The position numbers and the translations under genes are program-made. From NCBI RefSeq assembly GCF_002812705.1, contig NZ_CP025030.1:4836001-4900000 (forward strand): 64,000 nt of DNA, read 5' to 3'. The notes under the pieces were generated by a model, which was given only the letters and a program-made list of their open reading frames with translations, ran no database searches and was not told the origin of the DNA. Shown here piece after piece: positions 35,789 through 47,086 of this stretch. This DNA comes from Achromobacter spanius. GTDB taxonomy: Bacteria; Pseudomonadota; Gammaproteobacteria; Burkholderiales; Burkholderiaceae_B. The first letter of the stretch is position 1; each line of letters starts with the position of its first letter.

Positions 35789-37942
35789 TCACACCGCGCC
35801 ATCCAGGAGCACCCGCTGCTTTAGCGCGGTGAGTGCATCACGCGCAGCGGCCGCCTGCTCGAATTCCAAATTCCGAGCGTGGTCCATCATCAATTTTTCA
35901 AGGCGCTTGAGTTCGCGAGCCAGCGCCTTTTCGTCTTTCAAGAACTCGGCCGGAACCGCAGCCTCCAGCGCGTCGTGCTGCACCGGCGCGACGATCCCGT
36001 CGATCAGCTCGCGCACTGCCTTGTGGACCCCGCGCGCGGTGATACCGTTGTCGATGTTGAACTGCAGTTGCTTGGCGCGCCGCCGGCTGGTTTCCTCCAT
36101 GGCCCGCTGCATCGAATCCGTAATGCGATCCGCATACAGAATCGCGTGGCCGTTCAGGTTGCGAGCAGCTCGGCCGATGGTTTGGATCAGACTGCGCTCG
36201 GACCGCAGGAAGCCTTCCTTGTCCGCGTCCAGAATCGCCACCAGCGACACCTCCGGAATATCCAGACCCTCGCGCAACAAGTTGATCCCCACCAGCACGT
36301 CGAACGTTCCCAGCCGCAAATCGCGCAGAATTTCCACGCGCTCGACCGTGTCGATGTCGGAATGCAGATACCGAACCTTGACGCCATGCTCGCTCAGGAA
36401 GTCGGTCAGATCTTCGGCCATGCGCTTGGTAAGCGTGGTCACGAGGACGCGCTCGCCTAGCGAGACCCTGGCCTTGATCTGGCCCAGCAAATCGTCCACC
36501 TGCGTGCGCGCAGGCAACACTTCTACCAAGGGGTCGACCAGGCCGGTCGGCCGCACAACCTGTTCGACAACATTGTCGGCATGCTCTTTCTCGTACGCAG
36601 CGGGAGTTGCGGACACGAACACGCACTGGCGCATCCGCACCTCGAATTCCTCGAGCTTGAGCGGCCGGTTGTCCAGCGCCGACGGTAGCCGGAACCCGTA
36701 TTGCACCAGGGTTTCCTTGCGCGACCGGTCCCCACGGTACATGCCGCTGAGCTGGCCGATGGTCACGTGGCTTTCGTCGATGAACATCAGGGCATCGGAA
36801 GGCAGGTAATCAATGAGCGTGGGCGGAGGTTCGCCCGCCGCCGCACCCGACAAATGGCGGGAGTAGTTTTCGATGCCCTTGCAGAAGCCCAGTTCCTGCA
36901 GCATTTCCAGGTCGAACCGCGTCCGTTGTTCGAGCCGCTGCGCCTCGACAAGATGCCCGTCGTCGACAAACCGCTTCACCCGTTCGCGCAGCTCTTCCTT
37001 GATGGTTTCAATGGCACGCAACACCGTATCGCGGGGGGTTACATAGTGCGAACCGGGGTAGACGGTGAAACGGGGCAACTTCTGGCGGATGCGGCCGGTC
37101 AGCGGATCAAAAAGCTCCAGGCTTTCGATCTCGTCATCAAACAGGGTCAGGCGCAGCGCCAACTCCGCACTTTCCGCAGGGAAAATATCGATGGATTCGC
37201 CCCGCACCCGGAATACGCCACGAGTGAATTCAGCGTCATTGCGCGTATATTGCATCGCCACCAGGCGCGCCAGGATTTCCCGCCGCGAGATCTGATCCCC
37301 GCTGCGCAGAATCAGCACCATTGCGTGGTAGTCGGCCGGGTTACCGATACCGTAGATGCACGACACGGTCCCCACGATGATCGTATCCCGCCGTTCGAGC
37401 AGGCTCTTGGTGGCCGACAGCCGCATTTGCTCGATGTGTTCATTGATGGACGAATCCTTCTCAATGAACAGATCGCGCGTAGGTACATAGGCCTCGGGCT
37501 GGTAATAGTCGTAGTAGGAAACGAAGTACTCGACCGCGTTCTTTGGAAAGAACTCGCGCATTTCTGCGTACAACTGTGCCGCGAGCGTCTTATTTGGTGC
37601 CAGTACCAATGCGGGACGCCCCAGGCGGGCGATCACGTTGGCCATGGTGTAGGTTTTGCCCGAGCCTGTAACGCCCAAAAGCGTCTGGAACATCAGGCCG
37701 TCTTCTATCCCCTGCTGCAAGCCGTCAATGGCGGCGGGCTGGTCGCCTGCAGGGGGATAGGGCTGGAACAACTGGTACGGGCTGCCTGGATACTCGACGA
37801 AACGGGGTTCGACGCGGGGTTCGACGCGGGGTTCGACGCTGGTTCCAGGCACGGCCTCAGCCGCTGCCGGCGCCGCAGAATCCGTAGCGGGATTCTGAGC
37901 CAGATCTCCCGCGCCGCTTGGGTCTATTGGGCTGTTTGGCAT
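35789..37942 (-). CDS. uvrB: Excinuclease ABC subunit B
   Basis: A 717-residue helicase-like damage-recognition protein of nucleotide excision repair. Walker A is GVTGSGKT (90-97). The beta-hairpin region [12 protein letters not shown] follows, then [10 protein letters not shown], the helicase motif QTIGRAARN and a C-terminal UVR domain ([12 protein letters not shown]) that contacts UvrC. It has about 48 extra N-terminal residues, rich in Ala, Pro and Glu, which include three VEPR repeats. No clear LexA box is visible upstream. It is divergent from the aminotransferase gene. Confidence 0.96.
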   Translation of the reverse strand: MPNSPIDPSGAGDLAQNPATDSAAPAAAEAVPGTSVEPRVEPRVEPRFVEYPGSPYQLFQPYPPAGDQPAAIDGLQQGIEDGLMFQTLLGVTGSGKTYTMANVIARLGRPALVLAPNKTLAAQLYAEMREFFPKNAVEYFVSYYDYYQPEAYVPTRDLFIEKDSSINEHIEQMRLSATKSLLERRDTIIVGTVSCIYGIGNPADYHAMVLILRSGDQISRREILARLVAMQYTRNDAEFTRGVFRVRGESIDIFPAESAELALRLTLFDDEIESLELFDPLTGRIRQKLPRFTVYPGSHYVTPRDTVLRAIETIKEELRERVKRFVDDGHLVEAQRLEQRTRFDLEMLQELGFCKGIENYSRHLSGAAAGEPPPTLIDYLPSDALMFIDESHVTIGQLSGMYRGDRSRKETLVQYGFRLPSALDNRPLKLEEFEVRMRQCVFVSATPAAYEKEHADNVVEQVVRPTGLVDPLVEVLPARTQVDDLLGQIKARVSLGERVLVTTLTKRMAEDLTDFLSEHGVKVRYLHSDIDTVERVEILRDLRLGTFDVLVGINLLREGLDIPEVSLVAILDADKEGFLRSERSLIQTIGRAARNLNGHAILYADRITDSMQRAMEETSRRRAKQLQFNIDNGITARGVHKAVRELIDGIVAPVQHDALEAAVPAEFLKDEKALARELKRLEKLMMDHARNLEFEQAAAARDALTALKQRVLLDGAV
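37804..37839. repeat. 12-bp tandem repeat x3 inside uvrB
   Basis: Three perfect copies of GGGGTTCGACGC, encoding [12 protein letters not shown] in the non-conserved N-terminal extension of UvrB. Because the unit is a multiple of three, changes in copy number would keep the frame, so length variation between strains is expected. Confidence 0.95.
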
Positions 37943-38018
37943 GCTAGACTGTTCCAGGGTAAACCCCCCATTATCCACAGCACCTCGTACTGCGTCCACC
38001 CATCCTCATCAGAAGCCC

Positions 38019-39218
38019 ATGAGCAACCTTTTCGATTCCGTCGAACTCGCGCCGCGCGACCCCATTCTTGGTCTGAACGAACAATTCAACGCGGATACGC
38101 GCCCGGGTAAAGTCAACCTGGGCGTGGGCGTGTACTACGACGATCAGGGACGGATCCCCCTGTTGGGCGCCGTTCGCAAGGCCGAAACCGCCCGCATTGA
38201 AGCCGCCGCCGCTCGCGGCTATCTGCCTATTGAAGGCATCGCCGGCTACAACCAGGGTGCGCAAGCGCTGCTGTTGGGCAAAGATTCCGCGCTGGCCGCG
38301 GCCGGGCGCGTCCTGACCACCCAAGCACTGGGCGGCACCGGCGCACTGAAGATCGGCGCTGATTTCCTGCGTCAACTGCTGCCCACCTCCAAGGTGCTGA
38401 TCAGTAACCCCAGCTGGGAAAACCACCGTGCGCTGTTCGAGCGCGCCGGCTTTGAAGTTGGCACGTACTCGTACTACGACGCCACCACTCGCGGCCTGAA
38501 TTTCGATGCCATGCTGGCCGATCTGAAGGCAGCCCCGGCCCAGACCGTCGTTGTGCTGCACGCATGCTGCCACAACCCCACCGGCGTGGACCCCACGACC
38601 GAACAGTGGAAGCAAATCGCTGCGGTGGTGAAACAAAACAACCTGGTTCCGTTCCTCGACATCGCCTATCAAGGCTTTGGCGAAGGCCTGACCGAAGACG
38701 CTGCCGTCGTGCGCATGTTCGCCGATCTGGACATGACCATGTTCATCAGCTCGTCGTTCTCGAAGTCGTTCTCGCTGTACGGCGAGCGCGTCGGTGCGCT
38801 GACGGTCGTCGCTGGTAGCAAGGACGAAGCCGTCCGCGTGCTGAGCCAACTGAAGCGCGTCATTCGCACCAACTACTCCAACCCGCCCACCCACGGTGGC
38901 ACGGTGGTGTCGACGGTTTTGAATACGCCTGAGCTCTTCGCCATGTGGGAAGAAGAACTCGCGGGCATGCGCGACCGCATCCGCCTGATGCGCAAGCAGT
39001 TGGTCGAGAAAATCAAAGAACACGGCGGCAAGCAGGACTTCAGCTTTGTTCTGGAACAGCGTGGCATGTTCTCGTATTCGGGCCTGACGTCGGCGCAAGT
39101 CGACCGCCTGCGCGAAGAACATGGCGTTTACGCCGTGTCCAGCGGCCGCATCTGCGTTGCAGCACTGAATAGCGGCAACATTGACAAGGTCGCTGCCGGC
39201 ATCGCTGCTGTGCTGTAA
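38019..39218 (+). CDS. Aspartate/aromatic aminotransferase (TyrB/AspC family)
   Basis: A 399-residue class I PLP aminotransferase of the aspartate/tyrosine subgroup. It starts [21 protein letters not shown], has [14 protein letters not shown] and the PLP Lys in [18 protein letters not shown]. It interconverts aspartate or aromatic amino acids with their 2-oxo acids. AspC and TyrB cannot be told apart by eye. It is followed by a strong terminator and then lexA. Confidence 0.93.
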   Translation: MSNLFDSVELAPRDPILGLNEQFNADTRPGKVNLGVGVYYDDQGRIPLLGAVRKAETARIEAAAARGYLPIEGIAGYNQGAQALLLGKDSALAAAGRVLTTQALGGTGALKIGADFLRQLLPTSKVLISNPSWENHRALFERAGFEVGTYSYYDATTRGLNFDAMLADLKAAPAQTVVVLHACCHNPTGVDPTTEQWKQIAAVVKQNNLVPFLDIAYQGFGEGLTEDAAVVRMFADLDMTMFISSSFSKSFSLYGERVGALTVVAGSKDEAVRVLSQLKRVIRTNYSNPPTHGGTVVSTVLNTPELFAMWEEELAGMRDRIRLMRKQLVEKIKEHGGKQDFSFVLEQRGMFSYSGLTSAQVDRLREEHGVYAVSSGRICVAALNSGNIDKVAAGIAAVL

Positions 39219-39255
39219 CCTCGTCCGCAAGCGGGTTCTTGGACCCCTGCCTGAC

Positions 39256-39282
39256 AAAACGGAGCCCTCGGGCTCCGTTTTG
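39256..39282 (+). terminator. Rho-independent terminator of the aminotransferase gene
   Basis: A perfect inverted repeat AAAACGGAGCCC-TCG-GGCTCCGTTTT, 38 bases after the aminotransferase stop, ending in four T. Confidence 0.9.
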
Positions 39283-39334
39283 CATTACGCCAGGCACCAG
39301 CTTGCTTTTTTGCGCTGCGTCCCCCAGAATGGCG

Positions 39335-39350
39335 CTGTATATATGTACAG
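39335..39350. promoter_or_regulatory. LexA (SOS) box of lexA
   Basis: CTGTATATATGTACAG has both CTGT and ACAG halves and the alternating TA core of the E. coli SOS box. It lies 24 bases before the lexA ATG, fitting autorepression of lexA. Confidence 0.95.
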
Positions 39351-39373
39351 TCCGCTCGCACCGGATCATCGCC

Positions 39374-40024
39374 ATGGCCAGCAAACTTACAGATCGCCAG
39401 CAACAAATTCTGGACCTCATCCGGCAAACCGTCACGCGCACGGGGTTTCCACCGACGCGCGCTGAAATTGCCCAGGCCTTAGGCTTCCGTTCACCCAATG
39501 CCGCGGAAGACCACCTCAAAGCACTGGCCCGCAAGGGCGCCATCGAACTCACCGCTGGCGCTTCGCGTGGCATACGCCTGAAAGATGGCGGGTCCTCCGC
39601 TACGCAGACATCTTCACCCCTGCCCTCACTGTCGCAATTGCTGTTGCCGCTGGTCGGGCGGGTAGCGGCAGGCAGCCCTATTCTTGCGGCCGAGCACGTG
39701 GAACGTGAAGTTGGCGTTGACCCTCACCTGTTCGCGCAAACGCCCGACTACCTGCTGAAGGTGCGAGGCATGAGCATGCGCGACGCCGGCATCCTGGAAG
39801 GCGACTTACTCGCCGTGAAGAAAGCGTCCGAAGCCCGCAACGGCCAAATTGTGGTGGCACGTATTGGCGATGAAGTCACGGTCAAGCGCCTGCAGCGCAT
39901 TAACGGTCATATCGAGCTTCTGCCTGAAAACCCAGACTTTCAAACCATCGTGGTCGAAGCCGACCAGGAATTCGCGCTGGAAGGAATTGCGGTCGGCTTG
40001 ATTCGTACGCACGCATTGCATTAA
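39374..40024 (+). CDS. lexA: SOS repressor LexA
   Basis: A 216-residue repressor with an N-terminal winged helix (about 1-65; [20 protein letters not shown]). The cleavage bond is A99-G100 in GRVAAGSPI; the self-cleaving dyad is S134 in RGMSMRD and K171 in VTVKRL. On DNA damage RecA filaments trigger self-cleavage and the SOS genes are released. ATG 39374 gives the standard LexA N terminus. Confidence 0.97.
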   Translation: MASKLTDRQQQILDLIRQTVTRTGFPPTRAEIAQALGFRSPNAAEDHLKALARKGAIELTAGASRGIRLKDGGSSATQTSSPLPSLSQLLLPLVGRVAAGSPILAAEHVEREVGVDPHLFAQTPDYLLKVRGMSMRDAGILEGDLLAVKKASEARNGQIVVARIGDEVTVKRLQRINGHIELLPENPDFQTIVVEADQEFALEGIAVGLIRTHALH

Positions 40025-40053
40025 GCAAGCGCCACGCATTCGCCTGCTCAATA

Positions 40054-40090
40054 AAAAACCCCGCCACGTTCAGAACGTGACGGGGTTTTT
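40054..40090. terminator. Bidirectional terminator between lexA and lon
   Basis: A long stem AAAAACCCCGcCACGTT-CAG-AACGTGaCGGGGTTTTT between the converging lexA and lon genes. A-runs and T-runs on both sides let it stop transcripts from either direction. Confidence 0.9.
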
Positions 40091-40140
40091 ATTTGGCCGC
40101 CCTCTTCTACATCTAAGGGCGGCCAAATCCAAGCAAGCAA

Positions 40141-42591
40141 TCAGTGCTTAAGGACGGGGTCGGTTGAACCGGGTTCCGCCGGTTTGGCCACTAGCGGCTC
40201 CTTCACGGCCTCTTCCTCTGACAGCGGCTCAGGTAGACGCTCCAAGGCCAGCTCCAGCACCTTGTCGATCCAGCGGACCGGGACGATCTCAAGATGGTTT
40301 TTGACGTTGTCCGGGATTTCCGCCAAGTCTTTGACGTTTTCCTCCGGGATCAAGACCGTCTTGATGCCGCCACGATGGGCTGCTAGCAACTTTTCCTTCA
40401 AGCCGCCGATCGGCAACACTTCACCGCGCAGCGTGATCTCACCGGTCATGGCGACATCGGCACGCACGGGAATGCGCGACAACGCCGAAACCATGGCCGT
40501 GGTGATCGCGATACCAGCGGACGGACCGTCCTTCGGCGTCGCGCCTTCCGGCACGTGCACGTGCATGTCGTGCTTTTCAAAGACGCTGTCGGCAAAGCCC
40601 AGGCGACGCGCCCGTGAACGCACCACCGTGCGAGCAGCCTCAACGGACTCCTTCATCACGTCGCCGAGCGAACCCGTGCGCTGGATGACACCCTTACCAG
40701 GCATGTCAGCGACTTCGATGGTCAGCAAGTCGCCACCCACTTCCGTCCAGGCAAGTCCGGTCACCTGACCGATCTGGTTTTCCTTCTCGGCCATACCGAA
40801 CGTATAGCGACGCACACCGAGGTAATCGCTCAGGTTGTCGCCCGTGACGTTGACCGGCTTGGCCTCAAGGGTTTTACCTTCGGCCTTGGCGCGGTCATTC
40901 TGGGTCAGCAATTGTTTAATGACCTTGCGGCAAATCTTGCCCACTTCGCGTTCAAGCGCCCGCACACCGGCTTCCCGGGTGTAGTAGCGCACAATGTCGC
41001 GCAATGCGCTGTCGTCGACGGTCAGCTCGCTATCTTTCACGCCATTGTTCTGCATCAGCTTGGGCAGCAGATGGTCGCGGGCGATATGGATCTTTTCCTC
41101 TTCCGTGTAACCGGACAGGCGGATCACTTCCATACGGTCCAGAAGGGCCGGCGGGATATTCAGCGTATTGCTGGTCGCCACGAACATCACGTCGGAGAGG
41201 TCGAAGTCGACTTCTATGTAGTGGTCCTGGAACGTGTGGTTTTGTTCCGGATCCAGCACTTCGAGCAACGCCGACGAAGGGTCACCACGGAAATCCATGC
41301 CCAGCTTGTCAATTTCATCAAGCAGGAACAACGGATTGCGCACGCCAACCTTCGACATGTTCTGGACGATCTTGCCGGGCATCGAACCGATATACGTACG
41401 ACGGTGGCCACGGATCTCAGCCTCGTCACGCACCCCACCCAGCGCCATGCGCACGAACTTGCGGTTCGTCGCCTTGGCGATCGACTGCCCGAGCGAGGTC
41501 TTACCTACACCAGGAGGGCCAACCAGGCACAGGATCGGCGCCTTCACCTTGTCTACGCGCTGTTGCACGGCAAGATATTCAAGGATGCGTTCCTTGACCT
41601 TTTCCAGACCGTAATGGTCGTTGTCCAGCACCGTCTCGGCGTTGGAGATCGAGTTGTTGATTTTGCTCTTCTTCCTCCAGGGGAGGTTGATAAGCGTATC
41701 GATGTAGTTGCGCACCACCGTGGCTTCGGCAGACATCGGCGACATTAGCTTGAGCTTCTTGAGCTCAGCGTCGGCCTTTTTGCGCGCCTCTTTAGGCATG
41801 TGGGCAGCGATGATCTTCTTTTCAAGCTCTTCGATGTCCGCGCCTTCTTCGCCCTCGCCCAACTCTTTCTGAATGGCCTTGACCTGCTCATTCAGGTAGT
41901 AGTCGCGCTGGCTCTTTTCCATCTGCTTCTTCACGCGGCCGCGAATCCGCTTTTCGACTTGAAGGATGTCGATTTCGGTTTCGAGCTGGGTAAGCAGACC
42001 TTCAAGGCGCTCGGACGTGCCGACGATCTCGAGCATCTTTTGCTTTTGCTCGAGCTTCAGCGGAAGATGCGCGGCGATCGTGTCAGCCAGGCGGCCCGCA
42101 TCATCGATGCCAGCCAACGAGGTCAGGATCTCCGGGGGGATCTTCTTGTTGAGCTTTACGTACTGTTCGAACTGGGCGACGATCGCGCGGCGCAGGGCCT
42201 CGGTCTCGGAGCCTTGCATGGCGTCCGGCTCGATAGGCGTCACCTGGCAGGTGAAATGCGAATCGGCATCCTCGATGCTGCTGATGCGGGCACGCTGGGT
42301 GCCTTCGACCAGCACCTTTACGGTGCCGTCGGGCAGCTTGAGCATCTGCAGGATGCCTGCAACGCAGCCGATCTCGTAGACGTCTTCAGGGGTGGGGTCA
42401 TCCTTGCCGGCGGACTTTTGGGCCACGAGCATGATGCTTTTGCCCGCTTCCATCGCAACCTCGAGCGCGCGGATAGAGCGCGGACGGCCGACGAACAGCG
42501 GGATGACCATGTGCGGAAACACCACGACATCACGAAGTGGGAGCAGGGGCAGGTCGATCGGGTCGGAAGGCAGGGTCTGGCTGGCAGACAT
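40141..42591 (-). CDS. lon: ATP-dependent protease Lon
   Basis: An 816-residue LonA protease. The N-terminal substrate-binding domain begins [20 protein letters not shown]. The AAA+ domain has [10 protein letters not shown] and LLDEIDKLG. The C-terminal protease domain has the catalytic Ser in [11 protein letters not shown] and Lys in [10 protein letters not shown]. It degrades misfolded and regulatory proteins. CCTCCTATG in reverse gives a good AGGAGG site. It has its own sigma-32-like promoter and a structured leader, and follows clpX in the tig-clpP-clpX-lon cluster. Confidence 0.97.
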   Translation of the reverse strand: MSASQTLPSDPIDLPLLPLRDVVVFPHMVIPLFVGRPRSIRALEVAMEAGKSIMLVAQKSAGKDDPTPEDVYEIGCVAGILQMLKLPDGTVKVLVEGTQRARISSIEDADSHFTCQVTPIEPDAMQGSETEALRRAIVAQFEQYVKLNKKIPPEILTSLAGIDDAGRLADTIAAHLPLKLEQKQKMLEIVGTSERLEGLLTQLETEIDILQVEKRIRGRVKKQMEKSQRDYYLNEQVKAIQKELGEGEEGADIEELEKKIIAAHMPKEARKKADAELKKLKLMSPMSAEATVVRNYIDTLINLPWRKKSKINNSISNAETVLDNDHYGLEKVKERILEYLAVQQRVDKVKAPILCLVGPPGVGKTSLGQSIAKATNRKFVRMALGGVRDEAEIRGHRRTYIGSMPGKIVQNMSKVGVRNPLFLLDEIDKLGMDFRGDPSSALLEVLDPEQNHTFQDHYIEVDFDLSDVMFVATSNTLNIPPALLDRMEVIRLSGYTEEEKIHIARDHLLPKLMQNNGVKDSELTVDDSALRDIVRYYTREAGVRALEREVGKICRKVIKQLLTQNDRAKAEGKTLEAKPVNVTGDNLSDYLGVRRYTFGMAEKENQIGQVTGLAWTEVGGDLLTIEVADMPGKGVIQRTGSLGDVMKESVEAARTVVRSRARRLGFADSVFEKHDMHVHVPEGATPKDGPSAGIAITTAMVSALSRIPVRADVAMTGEITLRGEVLPIGGLKEKLLAAHRGGIKTVLIPEENVKDLAEIPDNVKNHLEIVPVRWIDKVLELALERLPEPLSEEEAVKEPLVAKPAEPGSTDPVLKH

Positions 42592-42619
42592 AGGAGGTTC
42601 CTCGGTATGACTCGGCGTA

Positions 42620-42651
42620 TCGGGGACAAGGTGCTCGGGGTGTCCCCGAGC
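42620..42651 (-). other. lon leader RNA with two mutually exclusive hairpins
   Basis: In the leader of lon the leftward strand can form GCTCGGGG-ACA-CCCCGAGC (42633-42651, 8 bp) or instead TCGGGGACA (42641-42649) paired with TGTCCCCGA (42620-42628, 9 bp). The pairings share bases, so only one can form at a time. Both lie between the sigma-32-like promoter and the start codon. The complementarity is seen directly; a switching or temperature-sensing role is inference. Confidence 0.55.
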
Positions 42652-42672
42652 TATCCACGTCAGTTACGTCTG

Positions 42673-42700
42673 TTATGGGAACAATAGCCGAAAATTCAAG
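42673..42700 (-). promoter_or_regulatory. Sigma-32 (heat-shock) promoter of lon
   Basis: Leftward reading gives CTTGAA (-35), 14 bases, then TCCCATAA (-10), close to the sigma-32 consensus CTTGAA-N13-15-CCCCAT. It lies 82 bases upstream of the lon ATG and just beyond the clpX terminator. lon is a known heat-shock gene in E. coli. Confidence 0.75.
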
Positions 42701-42760
42701 ATCCCGGCTGCCGGATAGTCTAAAGGCCAAAAAAAATGCCCCGAAGGGCAGTCCTACGGC

Positions 42761-42791
42761 AAAAAAACCCGTTACAGGAACGGGCTTTTTT
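42761..42791 (-). terminator. Terminator between clpX and lon
   Basis: Stem CCCGTT / AACGGG with loop ACAGG, seven A on one side and six T on the other, seven bases after the clpX stop. It would separate clpX from lon transcription or reduce read-through. Confidence 0.85.
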
Positions 42792-42797
42792 GAAATA

Positions 42798-44096
42798 TCA
42801 GGCAGCGGCGTCGCGGACTTCGCCGCGCTCGGGCTTGTCCTTTTCGCCGGCTTCGTCAGCGTAGATCAGCAAGGGCTTGCCCTCGCCTTCAATCGCGCCC
42901 TCGTCCACGACGACGCGCTTGACGTTACCTTGCGACGGCAGCTCGTACATGGTGTCCAGCAGCGTCTGTTCAATGATCGAACGCAAGCCCCGGGCGCCAG
43001 TCTTGCGCTTGAGGGCCTTGCGAGCAATGGCCTTCAATGCCGCCGGCCGCAAATCCAACTCGGCGCCTTCCATGGCGAACAGCTTCTGGAACTGTTTCAG
43101 CAAGGCGTTCTTGGGCTCGGTCAGAATCTGCACCAAGGCAGCTTCGTCAAGTTCGTCCAGCGTGGCAACCACGGGCAGACGACCGACGAGTTCCGGGATC
43201 AAGCCAAACTTGATCAGATCCTCGGGTTCGACTTCAGAGAAGAGTTCGCCCACGCCCCGCTCGGACTTGGCTCGCACCGACGCCGAGAAACCGATGCCCG
43301 ATTTCTCGGTACGGTCGCGGATGACCTTTTCCAATCCGTCGAAGGCGCCGCCCACGATGAAGAGGATATTGGTCGTGTCGACCTGGACGAAATCCTGGTT
43401 GGGATGCTTGCGGCCGCCCTGCGGAGGCACGGAAGCGACCGTACCTTCGATCAGCTTCAACAACGCCTGCTGCACGCCTTCGCCCGACACATCACGAGTG
43501 ATGGAGGGGTTATCGGACTTGCGGGAAATCTTGTCGATTTCGTCGATGTAGATAATGGCGCGCTGCGCCTTCTCGACTTCGTAGTTGCAGTTCTGCAGCA
43601 ACTTCTGAATGATGTTCTCGACGTCTTCACCGACATAGCCGGCTTCGGTCAGCGTCGTGGCGTCAGCCATGACGAAAGGCACATTCAGCATGCGCGCCAG
43701 CGTCTGCGCCAAAAGCGTCTTGCCGGAGCCCGTGGGGCCGATCAGCATGATGTTGCTCTTGGAGAGCTCGACTTCGTCACCCTTGATCTCGCCGTGACGA
43801 ATGCGCTTGTAATGGTTGTAAACCGCCACGGCCAGCATACGCTTGGGCGAGTTTTGCCCAATGACGTATTGGTCGAGGAAAGTCTTGATTTCGGCCGGAG
43901 TGGGCAGTTCGGAACGAATCGCCGCGCGCGCGGTAGCCTGCGCTTCTTCGCGGATGATGTCGTTGCACAGATCTATGCACTCATCGCAGATGAATACCGA
44001 CGGACCCGCGATCAGCTTGCGGACTTCATGCTGGCTTTTATTGCAAAACGAGCAATGCAGCACTTTTGCGTCTGCCGATCCCTTTTTTTCAGGCAT
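42798..44096 (-). CDS. clpX: ClpXP unfoldase subunit ClpX
   Basis: A 432-residue AAA+ unfoldase. The N-terminal zinc domain has [10 protein letters not shown] and [10 protein letters not shown] (four Cys). Walker A is [12 protein letters not shown]; the pore loop is GYVGEDVEN and the ClpP-contacting loop is [10 protein letters not shown]. It unfolds tagged proteins and feeds them to ClpP. It follows clpP by 101 bases. Confidence 0.97.
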   Translation of the reverse strand: MPEKKGSADAKVLHCSFCNKSQHEVRKLIAGPSVFICDECIDLCNDIIREEAQATARAAIRSELPTPAEIKTFLDQYVIGQNSPKRMLAVAVYNHYKRIRHGEIKGDEVELSKSNIMLIGPTGSGKTLLAQTLARMLNVPFVMADATTLTEAGYVGEDVENIIQKLLQNCNYEVEKAQRAIIYIDEIDKISRKSDNPSITRDVSGEGVQQALLKLIEGTVASVPPQGGRKHPNQDFVQVDTTNILFIVGGAFDGLEKVIRDRTEKSGIGFSASVRAKSERGVGELFSEVEPEDLIKFGLIPELVGRLPVVATLDELDEAALVQILTEPKNALLKQFQKLFAMEGAELDLRPAALKAIARKALKRKTGARGLRSIIEQTLLDTMYELPSQGNVKRVVVDEGAIEGEGKPLLIYADEAGEKDKPERGEVRDAAA

Positions 44097-44197
44097 ATTT
44101 GTTTCGTATCTCAGGTAAAGATGCGCCAGACCGGTAAGAAGCCCGGCGCATGCGCTTACTCAAACTTGATGGCAGCGGGTTCAGAACAACCGGGAAG

Positions 44198-44851
44198 TCA
44201 GCCTTCCGAACGAGAGTTCATTACCTTGTCCACCAATCCATACGATACCGCATCTTCGGCGGACATGAAGTTGTCACGTTCCGTGTCTAGGCCGATGCGC
44301 TCAATCGACTGGCCGGTGTTGTCGGCCAGAATACGGTTAAGACGTTCGCGCAGGTCCAGGATCTCGCGAGCCTGGATCTGGATGTCGGACGCTTGGCCCT
44401 GGGCGCCACCGGACGGCTGGTGGATCATGATCCGCGAGTTGGGCAACGTGAAACGCTTGCCCTTCTTGCCAGCCGCCAGCAGGAACGCGCCCATGCTGGC
44501 CGCAAGGCCCGTGCACAGGGTGGATACGTCCGGCTTGATGAACTGCATGGTGTCGAAAATGGCCATTCCCGCGTACACCGACCCGCCGGGCGAGTTGATG
44601 TACAGGGAAATGTCCTTGTCAGGATTCTCCGATTCCAGGAACAGCAACTGCGCCACAACCAAGTTGGCCGTTGCGTCATTGACCGGACCCACCAGGAAAA
44701 TGAGCCGTTCGCGGAGCAGACGCGAATAGATGTCGTAGGCGCGCTCGCCGCGCCCCGACTGCTCGATAACCATGGGAATGTAGCCCAGGCCGGTGGGGGT
44801 CACCGAAGACCCGCCATTCATTGCCGCATAGAAATCGGTGAATCTCTGCAT
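44198..44851 (-). CDS. clpP: ClpP protease proteolytic subunit
   Basis: A 217-residue serine peptidase. The nucleophile is S119 in [10 protein letters not shown] and the His is H144 in [13 protein letters not shown]. It forms the 14-mer chamber that degrades substrates delivered by ClpX or ClpA. It starts four bases after the tig stop, so tig and clpP are probably one transcript. Confidence 0.97.
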   Translation of the reverse strand: MQRFTDFYAAMNGGSSVTPTGLGYIPMVIEQSGRGERAYDIYSRLLRERLIFLVGPVNDATANLVVAQLLFLESENPDKDISLYINSPGGSVYAGMAIFDTMQFIKPDVSTLCTGLAASMGAFLLAAGKKGKRFTLPNSRIMIHQPSGGAQGQASDIQIQAREILDLRERLNRILADNTGQSIERIGLDTERDNFMSAEDAVSYGLVDKVMNSRSEG

Positions 44852-44855
44852 AGTG

Positions 44856-46166
44856 TTACGCCATCCCCATCAACTGATCGAAAGGCACCTTTTCGTCGGT
44901 GACCTTGGCCTTTTCCAGCACGTGCGCGACGACATTGTCTTCCAGCACGATAGCCTCGATTTCAGCACGACGCTGGCGGTCAGCCAGGTAATAGCTGACA
45001 ACCTGAGCGGGTTGTTCGTAGTTTTCCGCGAATTCTTCAATGCGCGCACGAACTTGCTCGGGCTTGGCTTGCAGTTGAGCTTGCTTGACCAGTTCCGACA
45101 CCAAGAGGCCCAGGCGGACACGGCGTTCGGATTCGGTCGAGAAGGCTTCAGCCGGGATCGGCACGGATTCAGCGTTGGGAATGCCACGCTGCTTCAACTC
45201 TTCGCGGGCGGCGGCGACACGGCCTTGCACGTCGTTGTCGACCAGCGCCTTCGGCACGTCGAACTTGCCGGCCTCGACCAGGGCGTCCATGACGCTGGAC
45301 TTGGTACGGCCAGCCGAACGGACCTTGACTTCGCGCTCGATGTTGCTGCGGATGTCGGCCTTCAGCTTTTCGACGTCGCCTTCGGCTTGGCCGAGCGACT
45401 GGGCGAATTCGCTGTTCAGTTCGGGCAGGACGCCTTCAGCCACTTCCTTGACGGTGATGGTGAATTCGGCGGTCTTGCCGGCAACTTCCACGCCTTGGTA
45501 GTCGTCCGGGAACTTCAGTTCGAAAACCTTGGTTTCGCCAGCCTTCAGGCCGCGGGCGGCTTCTTCGAATTCCGGCAGCATGCGGCCTTGGCCGAGCACG
45601 AACGGGAAGTCTTCGGCCTTGCCGCCTTCGAACGGCACGCCGTCGATGGTGCCGGCGAAGTCGAGCGTGACGCGGTCGCCGTCTTGCGAGGCGCGGCCTT
45701 CACGGGCTTCGAACGTGGCGCGCTGCTTGCGCAGGACGTCCAGGGTTTGTTGAACTTCGGCGTCGGTGACGGCGGTTTCGTAACGGGTGACGGCCAGGGC
45801 CGACAGATCCGGGACGGCGACTTCGGGGTACACCTCGAACGTGGCGGTAAACGCCAGCGTGTCGTCGGTGACGCCTTCAGTCTTGGGTTCCAGGTTCGGG
45901 GCGCCAGCGACGCGCAGCTTCGCGCCGTCGATGGCTTGTTCGAACGCACGGCCAACTTGGCTGTTGATCACGTCGTAGCGGATGCTGGGGCCATGACTGC
46001 GCTCGAGCATGGCGAGCGGAGCCTTACCCGGGCGGAAGCCGGGGACCTTGGCGGTGCGAGCCACGCGCTTCAATTGCGCCTGGACTTCCTTTTCGACGTC
46101 GGCCACCGAGACGGCCAGATCAACACGGCGCTCCAGGCCGGAGAGGGTTTCAACCACAGGCTGCAT
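44856..46166 (-). CDS. tig: Trigger factor
   Basis: A 436-residue ribosome-bound chaperone. The ribosome-docking loop GFRPGKAP is in the N-terminal domain, followed by an FKBP-type prolyl isomerase domain (about 165-240; [19 protein letters not shown]) and a helical C-terminal domain. It meets nascent chains at the exit tunnel. The ATG at 46166 starts [15 protein letters not shown], the family start; an upstream Met is not needed. Confidence 0.96.
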   Translation of the reverse strand: MQPVVETLSGLERRVDLAVSVADVEKEVQAQLKRVARTAKVPGFRPGKAPLAMLERSHGPSIRYDVINSQVGRAFEQAIDGAKLRVAGAPNLEPKTEGVTDDTLAFTATFEVYPEVAVPDLSALAVTRYETAVTDAEVQQTLDVLRKQRATFEAREGRASQDGDRVTLDFAGTIDGVPFEGGKAEDFPFVLGQGRMLPEFEEAARGLKAGETKVFELKFPDDYQGVEVAGKTAEFTITVKEVAEGVLPELNSEFAQSLGQAEGDVEKLKADIRSNIEREVKVRSAGRTKSSVMDALVEAGKFDVPKALVDNDVQGRVAAAREELKQRGIPNAESVPIPAEAFSTESERRVRLGLLVSELVKQAQLQAKPEQVRARIEEFAENYEQPAQVVSYYLADRQRRAEIEAIVLEDNVVAHVLEKAKVTDEKVPFDQLMGMA

Positions 46167-46249
46167 TAAAAGACCTATTTTCCGAGAGATGAGATTACGG
46201 GCGGATAAACGCGGCATTTTACCGGAAACTTCCGGAACCCTGACGCAAA

Positions 46250-46288
46250 GGGGCGCGAGCCCCGGATTTGCCCGGATACTCGCGCCCC
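46250..46288 (-). terminator. GC-rich stem-loop downstream of the M48 protease gene
   Basis: A perfect 10-bp inverted repeat GGGGCGCGAG / CTCGCGCCCC with a 19-base loop that has its own partial pairing. Leftward it is followed by only three T, so it is a weak terminator for the protease gene, or an attenuator before tig. Confidence 0.5.
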
Positions 46289-46330
46289 GTTTTCCGCCCG
46301 AAATGGGAGGGCGAACGTCGTTTCGACGCC

Positions 46331-47086
46331 TTATTTCGCCTTGGCGATGCGGTCTTCGATGTGTTGAGCGCGCTTGGCCGAGGACGGGTGCGAGCTCATC
46401 ATATCGCTCTTGCCGCCATCCAGCTCGGCAAGCTTCTGGAAAGCCGTCACCAAACCGCGGGTATTGAGCTTCTTGGCCTGCAACTGGTCGAACGAATAGT
46501 CGTCCGCCGCGCTTTCCTGCGATTGCGAGAACTGCGCGTTGATGAACTTCTCGGTCAGATCGCCCAATTGCGACGAATTCAGCGCGGCAACCGTGGCGCC
46601 ACCGGCAGCACCCGCCGCATCGCGCGCGGCCGACACCGTATAGGCGGTCTGCATGGCCTTCTTGCTATGGCCCAGTGCGACGTGGCCGATTTCATGGCCC
46701 ACCACGCCCATCACTTCGTCGTCCGTCATCATGTCCATCAGGCCGCTGTAGACACGGATGCAACCGTTGGCCATGGCCCAAGCGTTGACGTCCTTGGTGA
46801 GGTAGACCTTGTAGCTGGCCTTCTGGCCGTTAACACTGCCACCCAGCGCCTTGGCGATCTTCTGCAGGCGCGCGTCGTACTTGCTGCCCGGAGCCGCGAT
46901 CTTTTCCTGTGCGTCGCTTTGCGCGCAAGCCTTGTCAGACAGCGTCTTGATTTCGGCATCGCTCAGCGTGGCAGCTTGCACGACCTTGCTGCCGGCGCCC
47001 ACCAGGCCGCCGATGTCGAAGGCGTGCGACGTGGAAAAAGGGGCAAGCGCAACAGCCAACGCGGCAACGGTGTAGCGGATCTTCAT
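46331..47086 (-). CDS. Periplasmic M48-family metalloprotease
   Basis: A 251-residue precursor with a signal peptide cleaved at SHA-FDIGG (about residue 22). The zinc motif HExxH is in VVGHEIGHVALGHSKK. The protein ends with an Asp/Ser/His-rich stretch ADDYSFDQLQ and SSHPSSAKRAQHIEDRI, as in the LoiP/YcaL-type quality-control proteases. It probably cleaves misfolded envelope proteins. The ATG 47086 is chosen over an earlier Met because it begins the signal peptide. Confidence 0.88.
   Translation of the reverse strand: MKIRYTVAALAVALAPFSTSHAFDIGGLVGAGSKVVQAATLSDAEIKTLSDKACAQSDAQEKIAAPGSKYDARLQKIAKALGGSVNGQKASYKVYLTKDVNAWAMANGCIRVYSGLMDMMTDDEVMGVVGHEIGHVALGHSKKAMQTAYTVSAARDAAGAAGGATVAALNSSQLGDLTEKFINAQFSQSQESAADDYSFDQLQAKKLNTRGLVTAFQKLAELDGGKSDMMSSHPSSAKRAQHIEDRIAKAK

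Noticed and set aside
37943..38018. Possible LexA box upstream of uvrB
   Set aside because: CTGT occurs, but no ACAG half lies at the right spacing, unlike the clear box at lexA.
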